DNA of 64,000 nucleotides from an uncultured Granulosicoccaceae bacterium (GTDB lineage: Bacteria > Pseudomonadota > Gammaproteobacteria > Granulosicoccales > Granulosicoccaceae), in contig CALKXD010000089.1 of the NCBI GenBank assembly GCA_938003855.1, positions 1 through 64,000 of the forward strand. The letters are read 5' to 3'. A model generated the notes under the pieces. The model saw only the letters and a program-made list of their open reading frames with translations, was not told where the DNA came from and did no database searches. The translations under genes and the position numbers were made by a program. This document shows, in pieces, positions 10,201-17,650 of the stretch. Each line of letters starts with the position of its first letter. Positions within the stretch are counted from its first letter, which is position 1.

Positions 10201-13187
10201 CTGCCAACGGCTCACTGGTGGCGACAGGCACTGTCATTAGCGAAGCAGACATCAACGACGCACGGCTGATATATGAGCCGGCAGCTAATACCGCCGGCAA
10301 CAATGTTGCCGGCTTCACCTATCGAATCGCCGACGACGGGGGCACCGCTAATGGCGGGCAGGATACCGCCAGCGCTGAGGCGACTATTACGTTTAATCTG
10401 GCAGCGGTTAATGATCCGCCAGCGGGGTCAGATGCCATCCGTGTGATTCTTGAAGATACGCCATTGGTACTCAGCCGTGCCGACTTCGGGTTTACCGACC
10501 CGGTAGACAGCAATGGCCTGTTAGCCATAACCATAGCGCAGATTCCCGCCACCGGCCAACTCACTCTAAACGGGTCACCAGTCAGCCAGAATGACAACAT
10601 CAGCGCAGACAATATAGACGACGGCCTGTTGCTGTACACACCACCTGCGTCGTTTAACGGGTCGCCAGCTCCGGAATTTCGTTTTCGGGTAATCGATGAC
10701 GGTGGCACTGCCAACGGCGGACTGAACAGTGCGGCCAGCACCAACAACTTGACCATTGATATCCTTGCGGTCAACGATGCCCCTCAAGGTACTGATAGAG
10801 TTATCGGTGTCACGGAAAATCAGTTTGTTCAACTAGACCTGACAAGCATCGGCTTCTCTGACCCCCTCGACACCGGTCATCAGCTAAAAGCCATAGTGAT
10901 AGATAGTCCGCCCGCAAACGGTCATCTGACTCTGGATGATGACGTTGTGTCTGTCGGTGCCATCATTAGCAGGGCAGACATACTCGCTGGCAAGCTCCGC
11001 TACACCCCGGTGCTCAACGAAAGCGGTGACGCTTACACGAGCTTCCGCTTTTTTGTGCAGGATTCCGGCGGTACGGACAACGGCGGTCAGGACACTGCAA
11101 CTGCCACAAACACTATTACCATCAATGTTCGAAACACAAACGCACCACCGGTTGCTGAAGACCGCATCATCAGCACCCTGGAAGACACGGCCATCCCCTT
11201 GCAGGTAGATGACTTCGGCTATGCCGATCCGATCGACAACCACCTGCTGAAAAGTGTTTTCATTGATGCTCTGCCAGAGTCAGGCACACTCTCTTTGAAT
11301 GGCGCTGCCGTGCAACCGGGTGATGTTATCAATGCTAATGAAATAGCCGGCCATAAACTGGTTTTTACACCGGTAGCATCAGAGCACGGCGATGATTACG
11401 CGCGTATAGAATTTAGAGTTACCGACTCAGGGGGCACACCGAATAACTCCCGCGATACCTCGGCACCCGCGACTCTGACGATAGACGTGACAGCAGTTAA
11501 CGACCCACCTGCCGCCGTTCATACCACCGAAACCACTCCCGAAGACACCCCACTGATCCTGACCGGCAACAGCTTCGGCTTCAGTGATGACACTGACGGC
11601 GATTCATTGGCGAGCGTTATTATAGATACACTCCCGGCAAACGGATTGCTGAGCCTGGCTGCCACCACAGTGGAACCGGGTGCGGTAGTGCCGATTGAAT
11701 CTATAAACACCGGCCTGCTGACCTTCCAGCCCTCCGACAACGCCAGCGGCAGTGCCTACGCGTTGATACAGTTTAGGGTGATCGACTCCGGTGAAACTGT
11801 ACACGGCAGCAATACGTCGATAGAACCCGCTGTTTTGACCATAGACGTCACCCCGGTCGACGACCCACCACATGCAATCGATCTTTCAAACCGCACCATC
11901 ACTGAAAATGAAGTATCTGCGGTCGCTGGCAACGTCAGCGTAATTGATCACGATAGCGGCGACACCCACACTGTCACCGTTAATGACGACCGCTTCGAGG
12001 TCGTTGGGGACCTACTGCAACTTAAACCCGGCTTAAGCGTCGACTTTGAGACAGGACAGACTATTCCGCTGGTTCTGACCGCAACCGACGCCGCCGGCCT
12101 TCAGTTCAGTCAATCAATCGAGTTGGCCATCCTGGACGTCAATGAAGCCCCGTCGGTACGCAGTACCCCCGGCAACCAGGTTATAGAAGACACAAGCCAA
12201 CCTTTCAATTTCTCACTACCCGACAGGGCGTTTATCGATGAAGACGGGGACATCCTACAGTACACGGCAACTCAAACTGACGGGTCGCCCTTGCCGGACT
12301 GGATTACCTTCAGCGCTGACACCCGAAGCTTCACGGTTAACGTAACAGACAACGACCGTGAGACCTTAGCAATTCAGGTAACTGCCAACGATCCCTCCGG
12401 CGCGACCGCTAACATTCAGTTCGATCTCGAATTCCCGCCAACACTGGCGGCAGCGGAATCCGCCACAACCACAACTTTGATATTTCCCGACACCAGTACT
12501 TCGGCAGTTACTGAATCAACAGAAGATAAAGAGCAACCGACTGTGGCAGGCAAAGACGATACAGCCATCGACAAATCATCCAGTACAGCCGTCGATTCTG
12601 ATAGCACATTATTGCCTGACCCCAACAATCAGAAACCCATTGACGACGAATTGTTCAGCGAAAACGAAATCACAGAAATTGAGCACAAAGCCCCCATCAC
12701 CGTGGAGATCATACCCACGTCTTATCTAAGCCTGTCAAAGTCGACAGAGGAACAAGTGGTGTCGCTGCTCAATGACGCTGATGCAGTACGAAAAACCGAA
12801 CAAAAAAATACCGAGATAGATCACGCCTTCAATCGACTGTCGAAGGAGATGAATAACACACAATCTGAATCGCTGCGGAATCAGGCACTCAGCCAGCAAG
12901 TCGTGGGGGCAACAGTCACCCTGTCATCAGGACTATCAGTCGGATACATAATCTGGCTAATTCGCGGGGGTACGTTAATGGCCAGTATGCTAACCAGTTT
13001 ACCCGCCTGGCGAATAATCGATCCGTTACCTGTCCTGCAAAGTCCGGGCAGTAGTGAAACCGAAGATACCGAATCACTGGAAACGATGGTAGAGAAAACC
13101 ACTGACGACGATAATGTGCCTACCACAGAGACAACAGCCGCAAAGACGGCGGATTTACAAACAGGCCGACACACAAACACCCATTAA
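1257..13187 (+). CDS. Giant LEPR-motif/DUF4347 cadherin-repeat surface protein
   Basis: About 3,976 residues. Order seen: LEPRVLFSAD motif (19-28); DUF4347 domain (about 79-250, with FVTHG at 137-141 and LLYGCNVA at 179-186); right-handed beta-helix (about 255-715, opening with SLREAIIAAN); YWTD-like propeller (about 726-1015, LLYWTDRATNAIYRSDP); one cadherin-like module; eighteen cadherin/VCBS-like repeats of three types joined by ND-x-P linkers (about 1131-3535); two further Ig/cadherin modules to about 3730; an acidic linker; a hydrophobic segment (about 3882-3912) followed by SLPAWRIIDPLPVL; and an acidic tail of about 50 residues. Likely a surface adhesin or matrix protein. No RTX nonapeptides and no type I secretion genes are seen nearby. 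The TTG at 1257 is the first standard start after an in-frame stop, but no Shine-Dalgarno is evident, so the start is uncertain. Confidence 0.9.
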   Translation: MKLRTRPQPPVTSPRIEPLEPRVLFSADIPGLGDLAASDDNTADLPTELPTVTATADDPAAVEDLLAELPTEQAIQPRSEVVFVDTSVNAYQTLIAEILNRGDPTREITVYTIQPDESITEISLTLATHSNLDAIHFVTHGTDASVRLGSSTLSSSTMPDFSADLSAWGTALNVDGDILLYGCNVASSASGQDFIAQLATATQADIAASTDPTGHHALGGDWALEFEHGPIAFEAAVLSNDVDSWESLLQSITVTTKSDDVDATDLSSVTALLATDGNGDLINAGPDQVISLREAIIAANAEPDADVIYLADDKYEVNLTGGGSDEYIGDLNITNPLTIIGDSNPGTADGTTIDGKNQSRQFSIVDAGEVTLSNLHFHNGIETGDGGAIYTNNTLLTMDNVTAHNNEAGRGGVLYAGLNSNVNLHDVSFYNNIATANGGAIYVEQDASNYSNNAIVHIYDSAFSANAAKDGGTKGPGGAIYNGGGTHAYRTTFDNNSGSDGGAIYNLGELRTHDTTFKNNDADNSGGALFTTGPAYLNRTLISTNTATTGAGAYNQDYLEISDSTLAKNVASGNGGAIMANGSTTTLIRSTVVDNEAATHSAMEINSSTVNYTGSLFSRNNNTSSDPDIGGTGSAFNSQGFNLTTTSLQGSIATDIVIPGGDAKLAANLASNGGIVESYALVADSPAVNAGAAIDNNSATTIVDSTGVPRNTVADIGSFELRQSTETPLLYWTDRATNAIYRSDPINDTTQKLLDTNQLPIDIEVSLETGRIYWVETDAPGTPDGSWGTLNSANLDGTDKTELQNALQYPMGLAVDAASNRIYVTSDLTANNSGGVNAINAYQLDGSFVEAVVTDGDGVAFSAPTDVEIDPDTGLLLWTDRGQNDADGTALSRAVHTIDSAGVINTSFSLPSSSTTIIPYGASFAADTTEFYWAGSNKIDLSNTTTGSANNTRAITTNYSLDYYATTDTVYAIQTLATNSSKIISLSGDLATETTLHQSLPAPAGIVAAGIESVGTGPALTINTGITLNDSESTTIVSGNLYAIDADSTPTEIVFTLSNPLPVYGTLLLDGMPLATSGDTFTLDDVIANRLSYQNNGTSGSDSFAFTVMSSLDTSDVTDIKTFAFTVLSVNDEPVLSGIEPATLLYSENAGPVELSNTVTVSDTDDSNLESATVIISNNYNATEDLLDYTDTANISSTWDPVAGMLTLTGTDSIAAYQTALRSVVYENNSENPDTSARTISITIEDGDEKSKEVTRVIAPGAVNDKPVFTAFEASTLTFTEGDSAVTITTGADLLDADHINLASATVVISSNYAAGEDLINFTNTANISGNWNNTTGTLVLSGGDSVANYQAALRSLTYSNSSDAPNEAIRTITFTASDGIDDSDPVARSISVSAKNDAPQLDNSGTMTLSAISEDDLDPTGNTVAQIVASATGDRITDVDDGAVEGIAIINADNSYGIWQYKTTPLSLWTGIGLVSNSSALLLNSDSSVRFLPSINYNGTSGNIEFRAQDQTGADSAGNYVDTSSNGGTSPFSITTETANISITPQNDAPVLSAIETANLSYTEDDGAVTVSSTIAATDPDDTLIESATITIISGYDASQDVLGVIDVAPVVSTWDSLTGTLTLTGQDTIANYQSLLRSVTYENTSQKPDPTERTLSFSINDGDADSTPVNRGISVNPLNDAPTFDNSGTLTLDTIIEDAVNPAGNSIQQILQSDGGDRITDVDDNAVEGIAITSADNSNGTWQYKESVSDSWIDLAPVSLSNALLLHDTSYLRFIPAADYHGTSGPIGFKAYDRTSGTLGSYVDTVPDGGTSAFSTNRDNASLTIDAGNDPAVITALEGTAIAYTENDGQQQLSTLLTLTDVDNTTLESATISIASGYLAAEDILQFTDTTTIGSTWNSATGTLTLTGTDSLSAYQTAIRSVTYENTSDNPDTTDRRFSIVVYDGGTDSAAVLRSIEITPQNDLPELSSLEGSAVLFDENDPATGITSTITLNDVDNNSIQSARVIISNGYETGADKLLFTDTANIVGNWNSATGTLTLSGADSLSSYQQALRSVTFHNPTDNPSAADRTLSFSVNDGAGNSAIQTRTIDFTVVNDALMLSGIEVAPLNFTEDTTAVVTTSTITLSDADDTHISLATVGISSGYIAGDDHLYFTDTASITGAWNAGTGVLTLSGADTVLSYQDALRSIRYENTSDAANVNPRTLSYHTDDGKDSTASITRALTVTRVNDAPVIADASLAPIDEDTPTPTGATVASLFTTLFADPDAGSYLAGIAITGNTEDINIGVWQYSTDGLNWQPVGTVSDDAALAVRASSLLRFLPTEHYNGNPTGLTVRAIDDSYTGQFSSNTNVTIIDVQSNGTPTSFSATDANVATSVTPVGDRPTATNATMSQLEDANPPAQATINSLFQGTFTDADSGQSLLAVAVSSNAADTTGQWQYSSNGSNWFDVGTVSPVNALLLGQATQLRYVPVEDHNSSTPDLEVYLIDTSASHVLTSGASRATLDISATTNDQSVSNSPYSVALDITAVNDAPEALDSTVTVTEDTPYLFATNDFGFRDTADGHNLSNVLYGTATTGTLAVESGGLTYTPAANDDGPATHSFSFSVVDDGGTVNGGTNTSTNTATMTIVMQPVNDAPTLSGSTLPAINEDTIAPGQSVNDLLSGHFHDVDTGASLHGIAISANHAPVTSGAWQYSLNGLDWTDVGTVDTSTALLVDASTLMRFQPSVHFNGSPLSLTIHAIDNSHSVVFSTDLVPRHGDITITGGATAYSAASELQTQVVSVNDSPTGAPASIDATLEDNTAGHPHSIDELFLSGFTDADGTLAGLAITGNTEVAAGQWQYTTNNTSWNNISTTSPSSALILHNTSQLRFIPSADFNGDPAPLTARLIDNTYAGPYTNDATRSIVDLSGLSDSSAFSQSDLSISTSILSVNDPPVSNGSRVEGTEDTAITLAVTDFHFEDLSDGDAFAAITIVSAPSSGMLTANGSLVATGTVISEADINDARLIYEPAANTAGNNVAGFTYRIADDGGTANGGQDTASAEATITFNLAAVNDPPAGSDAIRVILEDTPLVLSRADFGFTDPVDSNGLLAITIAQIPATGQLTLNGSPVSQNDNISADNIDDGLLLYTPPASFNGSPAPEFRFRVIDDGGTANGGLNSAASTNNLTIDILAVNDAPQGTDRVIGVTENQFVQLDLTSIGFSDPLDTGHQLKAIVIDSPPANGHLTLDDDVVSVGAIISRADILAGKLRYTPVLNESGDAYTSFRFFVQDSGGTDNGGQDTATATNTITINVRNTNAPPVAEDRIISTLEDTAIPLQVDDFGYADPIDNHLLKSVFIDALPESGTLSLNGAAVQPGDVINANEIAGHKLVFTPVASEHGDDYARIEFRVTDSGGTPNNSRDTSAPATLTIDVTAVNDPPAAVHTTETTPEDTPLILTGNSFGFSDDTDGDSLASVIIDTLPANGLLSLAATTVEPGAVVPIESINTGLLTFQPSDNASGSAYALIQFRVIDSGETVHGSNTSIEPAVLTIDVTPVDDPPHAIDLSNRTITENEVSAVAGNVSVIDHDSGDTHTVTVNDDRFEVVGDLLQLKPGLSVDFETGQTIPLVLTATDAAGLQFSQSIELAILDVNEAPSVRSTPGNQVIEDTSQPFNFSLPDRAFIDEDGDILQYTATQTDGSPLPDWITFSADTRSFTVNVTDNDRETLAIQVTANDPSGATANIQFDLEFPPTLAAAESATTTTLIFPDTSTSAVTESTEDKEQPTVAGKDDTAIDKSSSTAVDSDSTLLPDPNNQKPIDDELFSENEITEIEHKAPITVEIIPTSYLSLSKSTEEQVVSLLNDADAVRKTEQKNTEIDHAFNRLSKEMNNTQSESLRNQALSQQVVGATVTLSSGLSVGYIIWLIRGGTLMASMLTSLPAWRIIDPLPVLQSPGSSETEDTESLETMVEKTTDDDNVPTTETTAAKTADLQTGRHTNTH

Positions 13188-13501
13188 GCACTTTGGTTTC
13201 ATTTCAGCCGCAGGCCAGGCCATTGACCGCAGCGCAGGTGATTCTGCGGTGACAGGATTACCGTTATCGATCAGAAGCTATCGGTAGCAGCAAACGACCC
13301 CGCACGGCAATCAGGATTCAAAAGATAAAACGGCAATGCGGCAGCGAACACTCTGATCGTTCAGCCCGTCAATGCGACAGGCATTGCCAATAATTTGACT
13401 TTGCGTATGCTCTGCCATTGAATTGTCGAATAACGTCAATTATTCGACACCAGACGATCACACTGATCGCCCGTTAATCGCCTGCAACTCAACGCCAAGG
13501 G
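13188..13501. other. Convergent intergenic region, giant gene / rpoS
   Basis: No gene seen. It holds the inverted repeat listed at 13424-13449 but no stem followed by a T-run on either strand, so the 3' ends of both convergent genes remain undefined. Confidence 0.6.
13424..13449. repeat. Perfect 10-bp inverted repeat
   Basis: TGTCGAATAA (13424-13433) and its exact reverse complement TTATTCGACA (13440-13449) are separated by six bases. It is AT-rich with no T-tract, so it could be a weak bidirectional terminator or a protein-binding site; sequence alone does not decide. Confidence 0.6.
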
Positions 13502-14533
13502 CTACTGCCCTTCCAGCAACGCTTCCCAGGTATAGCCCGAGCCTTCCAGTATGCGTCGCAGCTTTTTCAGCGCCTCCATCTGAATTTGACGCACCCGCTC
13601 ACGGGTCACCCCCAACTCCTTGCCAACATCTTCAAGGGTTGTGCGCTCGTAGCCATGCAATCCAAAACGACGCACAACAACTTCACGGTGCTTGCTTTCG
13701 AGCTTCATCAGCCAGTTGTTGATCTGCTTGTGGATGTTGTCGTCCTGCAGTTTCCAGGCGGGATCGGGATTGTTATCGTCAGGTATGATATCCAGCAATG
13801 GACGATCGCCCTCAGGCCCCATCGCCACATCAACCGATGATACGCGGTCACGCAATCCGAGCAGACGCTTCACATCAGCAACCGGCTTTTCACACTCGGC
13901 AGCAATGTCTTCAGCGGTGGGCTCTTTATCCATCTTTTGCTGCAGACGACGTTCTGCCTTCAGATAGACGTTCATTTCTTTGACGACGTGGATCGGCAAC
14001 CGAATCGTCCGCGTCTGGTTCATCAGCGCCCGCTCGATGGTCTGGCGAATCCACCAGGTAGCGTACGTTGAGAAACGAAATCCACGCTCGGGATCGAACT
14101 TCTCAACCGAGTGAATCAGACCCAGGTTACCCTCTTCGATCAGATCCAGCAGCGTTAAACCACGGTTTAGATAGCGTCTGGCAATCTTGACGACAAGCCG
14201 CAAATTGCACTCGATCATCTTGGCGCGCGCTTTCTCGTCGCCTTTCTGCGCTAGACGGGTGTAGGATTTCTCTTCATCCGCCGTCAGCAACGGTGAATGC
14301 TCAATCTCTTTAAGGTAGAGACGGGTGGCATCCATGTCACGAGAGCGCGCTTTGTTACTTGGCGATTTTTCTTTCGTGCGCGTCAATTGCGCCGCAAATG
14401 TTTCCTCGTCCTCTTCTTCCAGTTCTTCCTCTTCAACTTCTTCACTTACATCTTCCACACGAGTGTCGTGCACATTGGCGCGATCTTCGTTCTCGTCACT
14501 GGAATCCCATGTTGTTAGTTGACTCTGGCCCAT
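13502..14533 (-). CDS. rpoS: RNA polymerase sigma factor RpoS (sigma-38)
   Basis: Stationary-phase/general-stress sigma factor that directs core RNA polymerase to stress promoters. The 343 residues show an acidic N-terminal extension ([14 protein letters not shown]), region 1.2 ([20 protein letters not shown]), region 2 ([19 protein letters not shown] then [16 protein letters not shown]), region 3, and the region 4 helix-turn-helix ([20 protein letters not shown]). It is the last gene of surE-pcm-nlpD-rpoS, the classic order, which separates it from RpoD/RpoH. GGAG sits eight bases before the ATG. As elsewhere, an rpoS promoter may lie inside nlpD; none was pinned down. The acidic stretch is longer than in E. 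coli RpoS. Confidence 0.96.
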   Translation of the reverse strand: MGQSQLTTWDSSDENEDRANVHDTRVEDVSEEVEEEELEEEDEETFAAQLTRTKEKSPSNKARSRDMDATRLYLKEIEHSPLLTADEEKSYTRLAQKGDEKARAKMIECNLRLVVKIARRYLNRGLTLLDLIEEGNLGLIHSVEKFDPERGFRFSTYATWWIRQTIERALMNQTRTIRLPIHVVKEMNVYLKAERRLQQKMDKEPTAEDIAAECEKPVADVKRLLGLRDRVSSVDVAMGPEGDRPLLDIIPDDNNPDPAWKLQDDNIHKQINNWLMKLESKHREVVVRRFGLHGYERTTLEDVGKELGVTRERVRQIQMEALKKLRRILEGSGYTWEALLEGQ

Positions 14534-14690
14534 TGTTAAATCTCCGCTATACTGATTAGTTATTTTATTTTTGTTATTTCAGCGAAGTTGTTATTACCGC
14601 TCTCACCCAGAAAACCCGGTTGCGCCAACTCTGTGGCGCACAATAACAACGTCGGGTTCTGATAATGCAAAAAGCGTGCCAAATGGCTAT

Positions 14691-15776
14691 TTACAAAGTA
14701 GGAAGATAGTCTACAGGATTGACAGGTTCGCCATTTCGGCGGATTTCGAAGTGTAATTCAGTGCCTTCAGATTGCTCACCGCCAACCACAGCGATCAAAT
14801 CTCCCGCCTTAACCTCTTGATTTTCCTTAACAAAAATATCACTGACTTTTGAATAGGCCGTCAGGAAATTATCTTTGTGCCGTAAGATTACTAAATTACC
14901 GTAGCTTGCCAAATCTCTGCCGCTGTACACCACCTCACCGTCAGCAGCCGCCTGAACTCCAGCACCTGGCCCAGTGTCGATGTCGAGTCCTTGTCGATTT
15001 ATCTCACGCAGATCAAATTCCCGGGTAATTTGACCCAGCGCCGGCCAGTTCCAGCCATCGGCTCGAGTATTTACCGTCACACGCTTGACCGCTGCAGTAA
15101 CGTTTATGTCGTCCTGAATGGCCACAGTATCGGCCAGTGGCACAACGGCCCCGGCTGCGCCATCGCTTTGGCCAATAATGGTTTCTTTACCTTCAGGCCG
15201 GTCGACTTTGGAGATTTTCTGATCAACGCGAATATCGTTTATCAGGGTCGGATCAGGCAATGTTGGCAACGCAACCGGTAGATTGCCCGGTGGTGGCAGC
15301 GTTGGCAGCTCAGAAACAAACACAGGCTCGTCGTTTAACAGCGCATCCCGGTCTTCGACGGTTTCACGCACACCGATAATCTCTTCCTGCGGAATGATCG
15401 ATCCTACGACGGTATCCTGAGTCTTGAGGACCGCATCGGAATTTGCCTGACTGGCAGCAGGCACCATGACTACTTCCTGATCGTCGGCAACCGGATTACG
15501 ACGCGCAAGTTGCTCAAACGCATCTTCATCGCGAATCAGCATCAGGCGCTGCCCGGGTATCAGCCGGCTCTGCCCGATCGCATTCGCAGAGGCCAGCGCG
15601 TTGGGGTCGATCTGATAGCGATTAGCCACGGATTGCAGGGTATCGCCAGGTTGCACAATATAAGTATTCGAATCGAATTTAATATCGGGGAGATCAACGG
15701 TTTCCAGCAAGCCGCAGCCACCCAGCGACAATAACGAGCCAGCACAAACAACGGTGCGTAACTTTGAGTAATTCAT
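14691..15776 (-). CDS. nlpD: NlpD-type lipoprotein, LysM plus degenerate LytM domain
   Basis: Outer-membrane lipoprotein (361 residues) of the EnvC/NlpD group, which activates septal amidases rather than cutting peptidoglycan itself. It has a lipobox LSLGGC with Cys21, a LysM domain at 39-81 (YIVQPGDTLQSVANRYQID), a variable linker, and a C-terminal M23 domain. The zinc ligands are lost: the first block reads RQGLDIDTG with no His, and the last reads TELHFEIR in place of HLHFEIR, as expected for NlpD. An upstream in-frame start exists at 15848, but the ATG at 15776 follows GAAAGG and begins a proper lipoprotein signal, so it is preferred. Lies between pcm and rpoS. Confidence 0.93.
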   Translation of the reverse strand: MNYSKLRTVVCAGSLLSLGGCGLLETVDLPDIKFDSNTYIVQPGDTLQSVANRYQIDPNALASANAIGQSRLIPGQRLMLIRDEDAFEQLARRNPVADDQEVVMVPAASQANSDAVLKTQDTVVGSIIPQEEIIGVRETVEDRDALLNDEPVFVSELPTLPPPGNLPVALPTLPDPTLINDIRVDQKISKVDRPEGKETIIGQSDGAAGAVVPLADTVAIQDDINVTAAVKRVTVNTRADGWNWPALGQITREFDLREINRQGLDIDTGPGAGVQAAADGEVVYSGRDLASYGNLVILRHKDNFLTAYSKVSDIFVKENQEVKAGDLIAVVGGEQSEGTELHFEIRRNGEPVNPVDYLPTL

Positions 15777-16125
15777 ATTCAACCTTTCAGATGCGTTGTA
15801 ACTTAAGCTCAACGGCGGGCACAGGGGTTCGCGGGAAGGGAAATTCACGAACAGCCTTTAGCCAATCAGGCGATTGGGTTGCGGACCCGACCGAATGAGC
15901 AAGCGATGAGCAGCCAGCTGTGCGTGCAGACAGGCTGTCTCTTACACTGAACTTTATACAGTGACAAAAAAAACTGCAATGAAAACAGCAAGGAAGAGTA
16001 CCTAGTTAATCCAGTTACTACCTATTTGTAACCTAAATGGTCCATTCTGACGAGGAAACAGTGGTTTCTGTGTCGAACTGAGTGCTGTTAACCCTCCACA
16101 AAGTCACTGCAGCAACACTACTGAT
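15777..16125. other. Intergenic region between pcm and nlpD
   Basis: About 350 bases with no gene. The spacing suggests that nlpD-rpoS has its own promoter here rather than relying only on surE-pcm read-through; no promoter could be assigned confidently. Confidence 0.5.
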
Positions 16126-16809
16126 CTAGCACTTCCCGGATAAAAATGGCACAAAGCGAACATCTTCGACTTTCTGCAGTCTCGGCGCCTGTCCTGCCTG
16201 ACATCGCATGGTGGCCAGCTGCTGCGCCCCATCCGGTGCTCCGATCGGCCCAACCAGTACACCACCGTCGACAACCTGATCAATCAGGGCCTGTGGAACT
16301 GTCTCCATTGCTGCGGTAACAATTACGGCATCAAACGGCCCGTGCTCGGACCAACCTTCGATACCATCCACATAGCGCGTGCGAATATTGCGCAGACCCA
16401 GTTGACGCAGACGGTCACCGGAGCGATGCGCCAGTGTTCTGATGCGCTCCAGCGTATAAACCTTCGGCACCAGCTTGGATAACACAGCCGCCTGGTAACC
16501 GGATCCGGTGCCTATCTCCAGCACTTTCTGTATCGGCCGTCCATTAAACCCGCTGTTGACGACCAACTCTGTCATCAGCGCCACCACATAAGGCTGGGAA
16601 ATAGTCTGCCCCTCACCAATCGGCAGGCTGCAATCATCGTAAGCTCTGCTCGCCATTGCCTCATCGACAAAGCAGTGGCGAGGTACATCGGCAATCGCCT
16701 GCAAGACGTTTTCATCACAGATGCCGGCAGCACGCAGTCTGTCGACAAGACGCATCCGGGTTCGCGGCGAGGTCATGCCTATACCGCGAATTCTAGCTTC
16801 CATATTCAT
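16126..16809 (-). CDS. pcm: Protein-L-isoaspartate O-methyltransferase
   Basis: Repairs isoaspartyl residues in aged proteins by SAM-dependent methylation in the cytosol. The 227 residues show the family signatures GIGMTSPRTRMRLVDRL near the N-terminus, the substrate loop GEGQTISQPYVVALMTE, and the SAM motif VLEIGTGSGYQAAVLS. The ATG overlaps the surE stop by four bases (ATGA), the usual translational coupling in surE-pcm. Length is somewhat above the 208 residues of the E. coli enzyme because of N- and C-terminal extensions. Confidence 0.96.
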   Translation of the reverse strand: MNMEARIRGIGMTSPRTRMRLVDRLRAAGICDENVLQAIADVPRHCFVDEAMASRAYDDCSLPIGEGQTISQPYVVALMTELVVNSGFNGRPIQKVLEIGTGSGYQAAVLSKLVPKVYTLERIRTLAHRSGDRLRQLGLRNIRTRYVDGIEGWSEHGPFDAVIVTAAMETVPQALIDQVVDGGVLVGPIGAPDGAQQLATMRCQAGQAPRLQKVEDVRFVPFLSGKC

Positions 16810-17555
16810 GCGGCACTCCCCAGTAACCAGTCATCAAGCAAAGACACCCGTCGATGGTGCGTCATGTCTACATCGAGTGGCGTCACTGAAACGCGGTCGC
16901 TGTGTATGGCATGGAAATCGGTGCCTTCAGCATCATCAAGCGCTTCACCGATACCACCAATCCAGTAGATCGGTTCACCACGCGGATCAATCTGCTTGAT
17001 GGCCTCCTGAGACGGATGCCGACTTCCCAGACGGGTAACTTCGCGTCCCTGCAGCTGGTCGTAGGGAACTGAGGGTATGTTGACATTAAGTATGCTGTTT
17101 TCAGGCAACGGTTTCTGTATGCAGCGCTTAATGATTTCAGTCGCGACGCGAGCGCCTGTTTCATAATGGCCGGTGTAACCCGCCAATGAAAAAGCAACCG
17201 CAGGATATCCGTGAAAACGCCCTTCCATGGCAGCGGCAACAGTGCCGGAGTAGACGACATCATGGCCTAGATTCGGACCGGCGTTAATGCCACTGACGAC
17301 AAGATCGGGAACCCAGTCGAGCAACCCGTTTAAGGCGATATTGACGCAATCGACCGGAGTCCCTTCAGCAGAATAAATACCGTCGCCCTGCTCAGTGATA
17401 CGAATAGGGCGGGACAACGTCAAAGAGTTACTGGCAGCGCTGCAATTGCGATCCGGCGCAACAACTTTTACCTCTGCCAGATCACGCATAGCCTCTGCCA
17501 GCGCGAGGATACCCGGCGCATGCCAGCCATCGTCGTTGGACACCAGAATTTTCAT
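16806..17555 (-). CDS. surE: 5'-nucleotidase SurE
   Basis: Metal-dependent nucleoside/exopolyphosphate phosphatase linked to stationary-phase survival. The 249-residue protein begins MKILVSNDDGWHAPGI, with the DD metal pair, followed by APDRNCSAASNSLT and VVSGINAGPNLGHDVVYSGTVAAAMEG, all conserved SurE blocks. It is the first gene of the four-gene minus-strand block; its start is 95 bases from the divergent hydrolase gene, so its promoter must lie in that gap. Confidence 0.96.
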   Translation of the reverse strand: MKILVSNDDGWHAPGILALAEAMRDLAEVKVVAPDRNCSAASNSLTLSRPIRITEQGDGIYSAEGTPVDCVNIALNGLLDWVPDLVVSGINAGPNLGHDVVYSGTVAAAMEGRFHGYPAVAFSLAGYTGHYETGARVATEIIKRCIQKPLPENSILNVNIPSVPYDQLQGREVTRLGSRHPSQEAIKQIDPRGEPIYWIGGIGEALDDAEGTDFHAIHSDRVSVTPLDVDMTHHRRVSLLDDWLLGSAA

Positions 17556-17650
17556 TGAGATGGATCTTCTTTTATTATTTTTATTGTTTTTTCAGGGTTA
17601 CCCCTATATTGCCAGTGTAACCAAAGCTTTCCACCGGCATGCTTTCCTGA

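Noticed and set aside
14691-15776. Active M23 endopeptidase
   Set aside because: Zinc-ligand histidines are missing from both catalytic blocks, and the locus is the canonical nlpD position, so an amidase activator is the better call.
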